A stretch of DNA of 64,000 bases from Raphanus sativus (taxonomy: Eukaryota > Streptophyta > Magnoliopsida > Brassicales > Brassicaceae): positions 16,036,293-16,100,292 of the forward strand of contig NC_079514.1 of the NCBI RefSeq assembly GCF_000801105.2. Reading direction: 5' to 3'. The notes below the pieces were generated by a model that ran no database searches, was not told the origin of the DNA, and saw nothing but the letters and a program-made list of their open reading frames with translations. Every line of letters starts with the position of its first letter. The stretch's first letter is position 1. Positions 12,541-23,985 of the stretch are shown one piece after another. The position numbers and the translations under genes were made by a program.

Positions 12541-14620
12541 ATGTCTGCTTCTTCTTCTTCTTCCTCCACGAACCTGATGGCCGGCGAGGAGGCAAACGGC
12601 GGAGTTACAGTGCTTCCGGGTGTTGAAGACAAGTACGGTGGCGTGGTGACGGAGATAAGCCGTCCCATGGATCCGTCTACCTTCTCTGCACTTCTCCAAA
12701 CCTCTCTTTCTAACTGGACTCTTCGGGTGCTCTCTCTTAGTCTTTTGTACCTCTTGTTAAGATTGTTTTGATGGATAGAAATGGTCAAAGCGGTTTCAAT
12801 TTCCTGGTAGTTAGATGAAAATCATGTTGTGTGTACGGAATATCAATTTATCGCATAGAATCATTGCAAAAGTTGGGGTGGTGATAAAGTGTGGATGTCA
12901 TCTATTTCTCTTCTAGAAAAATAATTGTTTTCTAACGCGGGCCAGAGAGACACTTTGTTACTTTTGCTGCAAAGTAAGTTTATTCTCTTTTCGAATAAAG
13001 ACAATGTGGAAGCTGGTAAGTGTTTTAAACCATTGATCTCTCGACTGATCTAATGCGGATCGGATTCGAGTCAGGTTTCGGGTATCATGTTCGCCGGTTC
13101 TAAATCTTTTGATCTAATTTCATTCAAATTTAAGTGAGCTTATAACATTTTTTAAGTTATAGTTCGAATCTGATTCGTTTCAGTTATTTATATGTGGATA
13201 TGAACATATCGAAAAGTAATAAAAAGTTTTAAAATATTTGAAAATATCCAAATTTTCAATAATAATAAATATGTTTGAATTTAAAATTGTAACTTTGAGT
13301 ATTAGATTATTACAAGTATTACTATAACCTTTAGCAAAAAAGGAAAAAAGTATTACTATAACTAATATTTTTATAGGTTTTTACTTATATTTTAGATAAT
13401 TCGTTTTAACATCCCTATTCTCTACAAACATTTTCGTGCATGCAGGGAAAGAAGGGAGTGTGGATCAAACTGCCGAGGCATCTTATTGGCCTTGCTGAAA
13501 CTGCTGTTAAGGTGCTGTTGTTTACCTCATCATGCTTAACGTGCAATCATATTTCTGTAAACCCCCTTTTTGTACATATAACAAAAACTGGTTCTGTTTT
13601 TATGAGTAGGAGGGATTCTGGTTTCATCACGCGGAGAAGGACTACTTGATGCTTGTGTATTGGATTCCCAAAGAAAACAACACGCTTCCTTTTAATGCAT
13701 CTCACCGTGTTAGCATCGCTGCCTTTGTCATTAACCACAAGAAAGAGGTGTAGTTGAGATGAGATTTTCAGTGTCTTTTTTTTGGAACATTTACAAGACA
13801 AGACTGATCACATCTCTGTTTGTGTGTTTGAATCCAAAGGTGCTGGTGGTCCAAGAGAAGACAGGAAGAACTAAAGGCAAAGGTATCTGGAAGTTCCCCA
13901 CCGGGGTAGTCAATGAGGTTGCTGCTTCCTATTAAATCCCATTACATGGTTTGGGTTCGGCTCTCTGATGCTTTGTGTTTGACTCAGGGTGAATACATCC
14001 ATGATGGCTCGGTCAGAGAGGTGAAAGAAGAGACAGGAGTAAGCCTTTTTCCTCATGCATTACCTTTACAATTTTAACATTAGACCAAGAGCTAATCATG
14101 TATCATAATGTTTTTAGGTGGATACTGAATTTGTTCAAGTATTGGCGTTCAGGTTCCAACTCCAACCATATCATCTGATTATTTATAACTGCTCTGACTC
14201 TGACTCCTATCTGTTTTAAATCATGGCAGACAGACACACAAAACATTCTTTGAAAAGTCAAATTTGTTCTTCGTGTGCATGCTAAAGCCCCTTTCTTTTG
14301 AGATCAATGCACAGGAGTCTGAGATAGAGGCAGCTCAGGTAACAACACATTCCCCCCTTTCAATGACCCTCCACTCACTACCCCCTAAACACTCACAAAC
14401 CCCTCTTTTTTTCCCCTGACAATGCATGCAGTGGATGCCATGGGAGGAATACACGAAGCAACCATTTGTACAGAATCATGAGCTATTAAGGTATATGACA
14501 GACATTTGCTCTGCTAAAACCAACGGAGACTACGAAGGCTTCACTCATCTCAGCGTCTCTGAACATAATCAACAAGGCAACTTGTACTTCAACTCCCGCG
14601 ATCTCCATCCCCGCCATTAG
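12541..14620 (+). CDS. NUDT2: Nudix hydrolase, NUDT2-like (ADP-ribose/NADH pyrophosphatase family)
   Basis: Eight exons (12541-12726, 13446-13511, 13610-13747, 13840-13917, 13988-14038, 14118-14152, 14230-14338, 14432-14620) give 283 residues with all phases consistent. The family hydrolyses nucleoside diphosphates linked to another group; plant NUDT2/6/7 relatives act on ADP-ribose and NADH in the cytosol. A complete Nudix box GX5EX7REUXEEXGU spans the exon 4/5/6 junctions: Gly-X5-Glu in GVVNEGE, then REVKEETGV. The N-terminal pre-Nudix region (KKGVWIKLP, EGFWFHHAEKDYLMLVYWIP) is typical of this plant clade. Closest recalled match is Arabidopsis NUDT2 (At5g47650). Intron 1 (12727-13445) is expanded by AT-rich sequence with words such as CGGATCGGATTCG also seen elsewhere in the window. 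NUDT6 or NUDT7 would be the alternative; position favours NUDT2. Confidence 0.92.
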
Positions 14621-14905
14621 CAATAGCAAGTCCTCACAGTTTTTTCATCAAAGCTGGTTTCTTTGCTGCCTATCTATCTAATAGACACTTGAATAATGTT
14701 AACTCTCCCTCACCAAAACCATCCTAAATAATAATAGTAAAAACATTTACATTCATTGCGATCCAAATTCAATAGTTAAATACAAGATTAGAAGGAGCAG
14801 ATCCGATACTTCATTGGGGGCCTAAATTTTTTTTGTGGGTTTATATCTATATAATTTTTTAAAAAAATTTTGGGAACTTGTTACAAATGTTTCATTACCC
14901 ATGGT

Positions 14906-15300
14906 TCAGGACCCGCTCTGCCGCCACCTCCACATGTATGGTTCTGCTGGCGAAGAAACTGGTGATACTGCATCCCACCACGGTAGAATCCACCGCAATC
15001 GCCTCCGACTGCATCTCTCTGATGCCCTCCACCTTACATGTCTGTGGCCTACCGGCTACCTAATCCAGTTCTCTCCCCTTCGATCTCCCTAAACCTCTGC
15101 TTGTAAACTTTTAACGGCTCAACATAATCCTCGAACCCTAGAGTAGTCATAGCTCAAAGCAAATCGTTGCCGTTGATTGTCTTCCTCATTTCCTTCTGGC
15201 ATTTATCCGACGCTTCTCAAGTGACAAAACTTATAAACTCCGAAACACATTCCTGCATTGTCTATATAGCGTCTTTGGAGATTGAATGGCGAAGGCGTTC
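14906..15300 (-). pseudogene. Broken NF-YB2-like (CCAAT-binding factor subunit B) gene
   Basis: Read on the minus strand, this stretch encodes the second half of an NF-YB histone-fold protein. Recognisable pieces are [60 protein letters not shown] and a Gly/Gln/His-rich tail with GMQYHQFLRQQNH. Three in-frame stops interrupt it: TAG at 15262-15264, TGA at 15217-15219 and TGA at 15154-15156. The N-terminal half of the histone fold (FLPIANVSRIMKK region) is missing or frameshifted beyond recognition, and the tail contains indels. The place matches Arabidopsis NF-YB2 (At5g47640), immediately after NUDT2, so this is a decayed syntenic copy, not a retroposed one. Confidence 0.85.
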
Positions 15301-15719
15301 GAGAGACAGCGGGTAAACTGCCACTCAACGACTTTTCAGTCACTTTTATCTTCTGTTCTACTGCAATGTTCTAAAATCGGTGATAAATCAGCTATAAAAA
15401 AAAATGATTTTTGTGGTTCAAAAAAAAATTATTTTAAGCCAATAAAATAATTTTATAAAACATTTTTTTTAATTTAGTCTAAGAAACACATAAACACTTG
15501 TTTAGAAATTAATCTGTAGGTATCATCTAGTAATTTTTGAATATTGTTTTAATGTCTTTTCTTTGTGAATCTTATTCTTTGAATTTAAATGGACCGAGGA
15601 TATATTATCTCACAAAAACTATCATATAACATTAGATATCTCCTCAAATATGATCTCGTTCTATATATTTCTGAAACAATATTTTTAAACTTTGGGGGGT
15701 TATTAGTAAAAGAATTCTA

Positions 15720-15900
15720 GAGAAGTTATTAAATTTTGAGATTCCATTGTTATTGGTTTATGAATTTTTAAAATCTGAGTAGAATCTATTGTTATTGGGG
15801 TAATGACTTTTAAATTCCATCAAAATCCTTTGTTATTGGAAAAGTTTAGTTTTCATTGATTTTGAAATTCTATTAAAATCTATTGTTATTGGGATATAAA
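15720..15900. repeat. Degenerate minisatellite with TATTGTTATTGG words
   Basis: The word ATTGTTATTGG or TTTGTTATTGG recurs four times about 50-60 bp apart, each followed by AT-rich sequence with an AAATTCNATNAAAATC-type segment. Related words in inverted orientation appear around 16430-16620. This looks like an old internal tandem repeat, perhaps of a decayed DNA element. Confidence 0.5.
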
Positions 15901-17457
15901 TTTTCTTTGTTTAACTCATAAGACTCAACTTTGAGAATACTATCTATACCCATAAGATTTTTGAAATCAATGTAATAAAATACACTCACATACAAAACAT
16001 ACAAAATTGAAGAATGAAATAATACAAATCACAACTTTAACATAATACAAATCACAACTTAAAAAATAGAAAATAACTATTAAAAATTAACAAAAGTAAA
16101 AAAAATAGTTTTATTAAAACATACTTTTAATTTAAAAAGAATTGAAAAAGAACAATTTGAAAAAAAAATCGAAACCTTTTATATAAAAAGTTAAAATTTT
16201 AAAAATATATTTCAAAATTATAAAGAAAAAAAAACATTTTTATTTTTATTTTTGTATTATTTATATATTAAGGGAATATTAATAGCATTTTGCCTCTTTA
16301 ATGATTGAAATGATTCTTTTTCACTTTTTTCTACCACCATTAATTTCTTACCTTAAAAATTTAACAATCAATAAAACTCTATACACAAGTTATGAAAATC
16401 TATGTGTAAAATTTATTAAATCTAGTTAACTTGTAAAATCCTCTCAACTTTTAGAATCATCAAAGTCCACAAAAATTCATGTTAATTTCCTATAAAACAA
16501 GAGCTTGAGATTTATATCCTCACGTTTTCAAAGTTTAAAATCTAAAAACCTATAGAACAAGAGTTTGAGATTTGTATTAAACTCTAATAAATTTTAAATC
16601 TACATTTAACAAAATTTAAGATCAAAATCAAATCTAAATAAAATTAACGAAAATCACCCGAATTAGACTCGTAACAAGATCTAATTCGGGTTTTAATTTG
16701 ATTGTTGATTTAGAATAGTTTATAATTTAGCTGAATAACAGTAAACCAGTTGATCTTCTAGGTTTTCAGATTTTGAATTTTAAAGACATAAATAATTTAG
16801 TCAGAAACTATTTTTCCGGAGATATATAGAAAGATGTCATAATTCAAGAGACGTTGAATGCCATATGATGGTTTTGTAGGGAAATTGTTCGTTGACCCAA
16901 TTTAAATATGGGATGAATAAAAACTAGAACTTAAAATACATAATTTTTTTATCTTCTGCAAATTTTAGTAACTTAATCATGAAATAAAGATAAATACATA
17001 CCAAATGGAAAAAAAAAACAAGTAAAAGCAATACCCTAACATGCATTAACGCTTTATACTTGTAAATTGGAGTGTTCAAGAAAATATTAGTCGCTATATG
17101 GACGGTGAATTTGGACACCTATATTATTGGTTAAACGGTCTAAAATTTTATAAATCATAAAAATATATAATATTATATTAAATATCATTACATACAAATA
17201 ATAAAATTTCTACTTTATTTTTATAAGTTTTGTGATAGAATATATTGATTATTATAATTTATAAAGTATATTTTATTTATTATTATGATATTGAAATTTC
17301 TAGATAATAGAATGTGATTCGGTTTTAGAAAGTCTAGTGCGCAGGAGTGTTTAAAAAATGCTTTTGGAACATTGGTTGTTCTGGTAAAAAAAGTCAATGT
17401 TTCCAAAAATAAAGTTGGAACATTGGTAAACTGGAAATCTTTTGTTTTAAATAAATA

Positions 17458-18662
17458 CTAGATTTTTGACCCGCACGCCCGTGCGGGTGTATATTTTAAA
17501 AATATATTTCTATTTATTTTTCATGTCAATATCAAAGCTGGATAAAAAAATTAAATTTGAAGAACCGAACCGATCACGGTCCGAAAGAGTAATACCAAAC
17601 CCGAACAAAAATTTAGAAAAAAAGGTTTTGATAATTAACAAATAGTCACAGTCTCTACACTACTCCTCTTCTTTGTATTAATAAGTCTTGGCGTTTTCAA
17701 ACCATAGCTCATGATGCAGCAACAAAATGAATGAGCCACCACATCACATAGAAAGTAATAATCATTGGAAGCAAGACACCACTTGTGAATTAGAAAAAGC
17801 AAGAAAAACACTTGCTTAGGGGACCAATGAAAAACTCAATACTCAATAACATTAAGCAAGAAAGAACAGACGTTCCATACAACTCAGTCTTGAACTACTT
17901 TGATGCCAAGCTCCTGATCAATTTATAAAAAGTCTAAAGATAAAAAATTCCCACTCAAGAAAACCATCAAAATTGAATAACAGAAAATCAAAACCAGATT
18001 CGTGTGTCCATCGGTAATAACTAAATTATCCAAGAAGAAACTATAAGTGTAAGAAAACTAAACAGAGCAATCTCTCATAATTTCATACATCTTCAGGCAA
18101 AGATCTTGTTTTTACAATCTTGATCAGATCAAGCTTAAGCTTCATTCCGAACTCAAAATTGAATAACTATGAGAAGATTCAAACGCTAATCTAAACAAAC
18201 CTATTTTGAATTTATCAAGCCCTAAAGCGCAGAAGAAACCTATAAACTCTTTTAGGACTTATTTTTCAGAGAGATGAAAGGGGAAATAAATGATAACCTC
18301 TGACCAGTTTGATGAGAGGAAGAAAAAGAAGGAGAAGAGCATTTGGGTATAGAATCGTGATATTAGCCATAATAATCCCTAGTTTCGAGTCTCACATTAC
18401 CAGCGTGATGAGAGCAAGAAGAAAACGAAGGAAAGGAGTTTGGTTAGAGAACGGCTAAACCTCTACCTAATTAGAGAATAATGTTAATTTAGGTTTATTT
18501 CCTTTAATTATTAACTCAATGGCATATTTTATAGTAATTATTAAGGAAAAATAAGGGCTAATTACTAATTGTACTTTAGTTTTAATAGTTTAGACTATGT
18601 GATAATCTGCGTCCTGTACGGAGTGAGTAAATTTGAAGAAATTATCATTTTGAATTAATAGA
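17458..18662 (-). mobile_element. Non-autonomous Helitron-like element
   Basis: Read on the minus strand, the element begins with TC (TCTATTAATTC) at 18662 and ends at 17458 with CTAG. Just inside the 3' end is a GC-rich hairpin with stems ACCCGCAC and GTGCGGGT, followed by CAAAAATCTAG. The base before TC is A and the base after CTAG is T, the insertion site expected of Helitrons. No Rep/helicase gene is present. The 3' end is convincing; the 5' end is the nearest good candidate and is less certain. Confidence 0.55.
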
Positions 18663-19137
18663 TATTATAAAGGTAAATTCATAGAAAGAAATACTACATT
18701 AATTTTCGGTCTTTTTAAACTTGTGTATTTATTTATTTAATTGAATTATAGTTCGTGGAAGTGAATCAATAATAGTAAGTAAATACTAATATAAAAAAAT
18801 TATAAAGTAAAGATAAAACAAAACGCAGATAAAAAATATTTGTTTTCATAAAATAAATTATAAATATAAGATAAAACGAAACATATGCAATAGATTAATA
18901 AAACCATGCAGAAAAAAATATAAGAAAACAAAATTAGATAAGATTACTTGCAAAAACAAAATATAAAGCCATGAGGAGTTGCTTGCGAGAATGGTTTGAG
19001 TAGGTATGATTTAAGAGTGAATATAAATGTTGTGAGGCGATGAGAGGTCAGAAATTCTGATTATATAGTCAATTATAGTCGTCTAGGGTTAAGAAAGAAT
19101 AATCAAATCACCATAATGACTATAATATTCTCAAATT

Positions 19138-19330
19138 AATTCGACGTAACTTACGCTTCACTACAAATGTAAATTTGCGATAATCTGCGAAATCGACAAC
19201 TATTGTATTGATCAAGCAAATCTATAATATTTCGGTCATTATGAATGTAATATTGACAATGTAATTTGACGTAACTTGCGCTCTACTACAAATATATACT
19301 TGCCATAATACTCGAAATCGAGAACAATTA
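19138..19330. repeat. Two-copy diverged tandem repeat, about 125-bp period
   Basis: The segment starting GACGTAACTTACGCTTCACT near 19142 recurs near 19267 as GACGTAACTTGCGCTCTACT. Each is followed by ACAAATNTANNCTTGC and CGAAATCGA words. The function is unknown. Confidence 0.6.
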
Positions 19331-21348
19331 TCTAGATCAAAAAATATTACATTAATTATCGCCGTAATTTAATTTCATTACATGTATTTAAATGTATTCA
19401 AATTAATATTGATTGACAAAAATTAAGGGGGCGAATTCATCAAATTGCCGTATTAAAAGAATATAATTGCTCAATAAGTAAATTAGAAATCATATTCCTA
19501 AAATTTAGGAATATATGGTTGTCGTAGAAACTGTACATTTTATAAAAGAAGAAATATAATTTACAACCAATAATGAGGATCCTATATTAAATGACTTGCA
19601 TAAATCCCAATATAATTATACTCGAAATTGTTATATATAACGAATTAGAAAAAAAATACGACCAAAACTTAAGCCTAAAATATGGACTCAAAATTTCTAT
19701 ATAACTTTTATATATTTGTTTTGGAATATGATAAACCAATGATAATAAAATACTGTCATTTTGATTTTACAGATTTGTATATAAGACAGTACAAAACTAT
19801 AATTTAGGTAATGTATTTTGGTACACTTACCAAAAAAAAATATTATACAACAAATAATGAGGAAATAATCACTGGTTATATGCCTTGCATAAAATCTGAT
19901 AATGTTTATCCATTAACGAATCAGCGGAAACAAATACATTTTTTACTCGAGCTCAAATTACTACAGCTCAATTCGGTATGCTATAACAACTATAAAATGA
20001 GCTATACCAAAAAATATTTGTATCATCATATATTCCACAAGTGTGAAAACAAATGATCAGCATCACACCATTATATTATGCTTTCTTGATTTTATGTAAA
20101 TATGATCATAGACCAAACTATGGTGGTGAAATAAAATATAATATATTATAGACCTGGGAATATGTTAATGAAATAAAGTATTTTTTTTGCCAATTAGAAG
20201 GAACTTGGAAACTCTAGTATCAACCAAACTTAACATGTATCTATCAAGTTGGTAATATTTTTATATTATACAATATGTGTTTCAGATTTCTTTTAGTGTA
20301 GGTGGTCGATTCAAGTTGGTTATTATAGTAAAAATACAATAATAAAAATTAGTTAATATTTTTATATTATACAATACATGTTTCATATTTTCAAATGCCA
20401 TTTACGTATTTTTGAGTATATGCATATACGATTTTGTCTGTTAAAATAATTAACCAGCACCAATATAGTATATCATAGACCAAACTCTTCATACTATTGT
20501 TAATACTTTTGTCAAATTAAATGAACAATGGCAGTCTATGTAATTAAGCTAGTAAGAAAAGGGTTTTTAAATATATAGTGTGAGAGTGATTGTGGTGTTG
20601 CGGAAATGACATTTTGGTTAATCACACATAAAGAGAAGGTTATTTAATAATAGTGATTCTCAGATAATATAAAAGGGATAATAATAGGTTTAGTGGCAGT
20701 ATAATTTATGTATAATGCTAACACATTTTACCATAAGCAGACTTTTTAACCATATGAATGGTTAAGCTTTTCATTGCTTCTCCATGTTAACGGGAGCTTT
20801 GCTCTGCAAAATGGACTTGCTCTGCTCTGCCTTTAGGGACTAAAGATGTTCAATCACAGGAGAAAACATTGAGAGCATATGACTTGTCAGGTTGGACGTG
20901 AGGAGTATAGTGGTCTGAGTTTTCACAAACTTGACTGTAAAAGACTAACTATTGAGCCTCGAACTCCCCATGTTGAAAAAAATGCTTCATTATGAATGTG
21001 ATGCTTACGGTTAAACAAATACAATGGCTTGAAAATCAATAGTCATAGTGTGAGAGACCAACTATTTAAAACTATGTTCCGTGAATGTGCTTTGGTCTGT
21101 AACTGACTGTGTTCGAGAATACCAACCAAGCCATTTCAATCAGCTAATCTAGTTTCAGTCAGCTTAAGGGCGAAAACTTAGATAAAGATTGTGCAAGAAC
21201 TGAAATCAAATCACCAGATACCAGAGTAAACACAAAAGAACCACAGTTGTCTCAACGTAAACAAAGAAAACTAGTAGTCAAACAAAAGGTTCTTCCAAAA
21301 TAAAAAAAGATAGATAGATAAACAGACGTAGTAGAGAGAATCATATGA

Positions 21349-22555
21349 TCACTCGCTGTTGGTACTGTTGCGAGGTGCAATGACAATTTTGAGAACACCA
21401 AACTCTGCGTCGTAGGCTATCGTCTGGGTCAAAATCGAAGGCAGAGGGTCAGAAGAGGAAGAACAACTGATGACACATCCCAAGTAAACACGGCCACTCT
21501 CATCATGCTCGTCCACGTTCTTAACCTCTGCGTAGAACCTGACTTCATGCTCATTAGCAAGCACTTCCACATCATCACAACAAACACCAGGTATATCCAC
21601 TGCGAAGTAGAGACCATCGCCGGGTAATGGTACTCCAACGACCGCTCCCTTACGACCTTTCACCAGAAAGGGGTGATCCTCAAGGAGTCTCCCAGACTTA
21701 CCTGTCAGAACGATTCAACAGAAACAAAAATAAAAAAACAGAGCAGTTCAAAGAAATACATAATATGGTGAGTGGTTTCATGGGTTCGAACCTGCGTTAG
21801 GAGGAACTGTGTGAGTACACTTCTTGTCATGGTCTTTCACCTTGACCCTTGAAACAATCATCCTCAAGACTCCGTCTTTCATCTTGGCATCCACGCCGGT
21901 GATCTCGCAGCAGTCACAACCTAAACCGGCGGATCCGGAGTACTCACGAACGCCTTCCCTTTGGTTGCCGGCGGGAGTTTCGCCGGAGAAAAACACAAGC
22001 TTTTTTCTCACGGCGTCGACTCTGTGGCGAACGCCGTCGTCTGGAACGCCTGGCAAGTCGACGCGCACGTGGAGGTTGTCGTTCTCCAGAACCTTGACGT
22101 GGATGAAACCCTTAGGACCAGCTTTGAGGAACTGGTTGTTGGTCGCGTAAATACCCTCTGTGTACAAAAAAGGAAAAGGTCGATTTTACTTAGTTTGCAA
22201 GAAAGTAAAAACAGAGGCAAAGAAGAGACACTAGCAAAGATCAGCGAATACTTATTAATTAAAGAGCTAACTCAGCTAAAGAAGGAACCTTTACAATAAA
22301 GAAGGAACCTCGCTACAACAACACAAATTAAACAACAAAGAAAAAACGAACAGATCAGTCACTGAACATTGAGAAAAGCTAACAGAAACATAAAAGGATC
22401 AAACTTTATGTAAAAGGATGAAACTTTTCGTAAGAAGAAAATGTGTAATGAAGAAATAAGAAGGAAAACGTACGGATAGGTGGAGGGTTGTTCGGCACAT
22501 CGCTGCCGGAGCTTCCCTGGCTCATGTTTCCGCTGGAGCTTCCTGATTTACTCAT
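21349..22555 (-). CDS. Chimeric HSP20-like gene: B-type first exon joined to A-type exons 2 and 3
   Basis: Exons 22555-22474, 22157-21792 and 21701-21349 join in phase to 266 residues. Exon 1 (MSKSGSSSGNMSQGSSG...) is the B-type first exon. Exons 2 and 3 are A-type and each encodes one alpha-crystallin-like domain (landmarks VRVDLPGVPDDGV, MKDGVLRMIVSRV; then YFAVDIPGVCCDDVEV, GVLKIVIAPR). HSP20 proteins are ATP-independent chaperones; this diverged plant type is uncharacterised to my knowledge. Alternatively, the A-type first exon upstream (23039-23003) could splice directly to 22157, skipping the B exon. That is also in phase and gives a normal 251-residue A protein. The intron before exon 2 is itself a B/A hybrid, switching just after TAGCGAGG near 22310. 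Closest recalled relative is At5g47590. No stop codons interrupt either model. Confidence 0.7.
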
Positions 22556-22626
22556 TCTTGCAAACGACGTTGTTTTTAGCTGCTTTGGGATGTGGATTGT
22601 GTGTATGCAATTACATGACTGAGTGC

Positions 22627-23039
22627 GACCCTTAGGACCAGCTTTGAGGAACTGGTTGTGGTCGCGTAAATACCCTCTGTGTACAAAAAGGAAAACGTCG
22701 ATTTTTACTTAGTTTGCAAGAAGGGTAAAAAAACAGAGGCAAAGAAGAGACTCGCAGAGTTCAGCGAATACTTATTATAGAGCTAAAGAAGGAACCTTTA
22801 CAATAAAAACAAAAAAAAAGTGAAATCTTTGCAGTTTTGCAGTAAGTTCACGAATGTTAACAACTTTATAAAAGAAGCATGGGTTTATTTGGAGAGAAGA
22901 ATGTCTCATCAGGTAAGAAAAAAAACGATTTTACAAGGAAACCTTAAACAAATAACAAGTTACTACAGTGAGAAAATAGAGAGGAGGAAGAACGAAGAAG
23001 ACCTCTGGTGAAAGGAAGAACGAAGTTGAGGATCGCCAT
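22627..23039 (-). pseudogene. Upstream A-type HSP20 exon 1 and truncated exon 2
   Basis: On the minus strand, 23039-23003 is an A-type first exon (MAILNFVLPFTR) ending at a GT donor. An intron follows, then the first 50 bases of A-type exon 2 (22676-22627) with a 1-nt deletion just after the GCGACC word. The exon copy stops at GGTCG and runs directly into DNA from the B gene 5' flank (CACTCAGTCATGTAATTGC). The same fusion point occurs in the right-arm fusion gene. The B TATA box is not included, so transcription here probably starts from the A-type promoter near 23100. Exon 1 may still serve the gene at 21349-22555 as an alternative first exon. Confidence 0.75.
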
Positions 23040-23985
23040 CTCTCTTTCTCTCTCTCTCACTTCTCTTTTGGTTGCGTACAAATGGTATAAAAAATACTGT
23101 AAACGAAGCAGCTAGAGGTAAATAACATCCATCTTCTCTGACGTGGGCACTACAGCTGTCTCCTTTTTCACCACGGTAAAACTCGTGTTGCCTCAAAAAA
23201 AAAAATTATAAATCAAAAATTTTGACCGGTCGTATCTCATCTTTTCATCAAAAAAACACTGCTTTCCCTCTTGAATTCTTACCATGATGAGCTGTCCATC
23301 CGTTTAGTGCCTATAGGTTGCTCTCCTTCAATATGCTTTTTAAATGCGACAAAATAGGGAAATTAGGGCAAACTCGTCTCCCTCGCTTTATTTCAAACTT
23401 TTCTTTTTACCAGAAGATCAAGATATCATTAATGCATGCAACAGGTCGCTGACCTCACTTATTCTCTTTAAGCTGTCAAACTTTTTTTTTACTCCCTCCT
23501 TGTCTACTTTTCACATACGACAAACCAAAAGTTAACAATGCAATGCAATGCAACGTCTCCTTTCTTTTTATTGATTCAACTTTTCTCTGGTAAGTTGGTC
23601 TGTAACAATCGTTTATCACTGCAGTTGTTTCCAAGTTTATTTTTCATGGTTTTCTACGTACCTAGTATTTATTTATAGTTTTTCCTTCATTTGTTTGTTT
23701 GCTTTTTGACAACAATTTAACGTTTGTTACTTTATACAAAACATCCCCTTAAATATCACGAAAGTAGATCCAAAAGAAACGTTTTGACGACATTCATGAG
23801 ACAATTATACGTAGAAGAAATCAAAAGCATCAACCAATACCATTAAATATAACTAAACCAGGTTCAACAGAAGTTCACCCTTTTATTAAAAACTAGACAA
23901 GAGACAGTACTAGACACGCAAGAGATACGATCACAACCATAGACGGATAAAGACAAAAGGATGTACGGTACGGACTCCTCTCTCA

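Larger units (their letters stand above)
15301..20802. other. AT-rich intergenic region
   Basis: No gene is visible. It contains minisatellite-like repeats at 15720-15900, a Helitron-like element at 17458-18662 and a diverged tandem repeat at 19140-19330, listed separately. Short open frames such as the one near 19811-20056 have no recognisable domain and AT-driven composition. Confidence 0.75.

Noticed and set aside
19811..20056. 81-codon open frame in AT-rich intergenic DNA
   Set aside because: Lys/Tyr/Asn-rich composition typical of random AT-rich sequence.
21961..22299. 112-codon plus-strand open frame over the HSP20 exon
   Set aside because: Antisense shadow of the alpha-crystallin-like coding exon; same kind of shadow occurs on the minus strand of the right arm.
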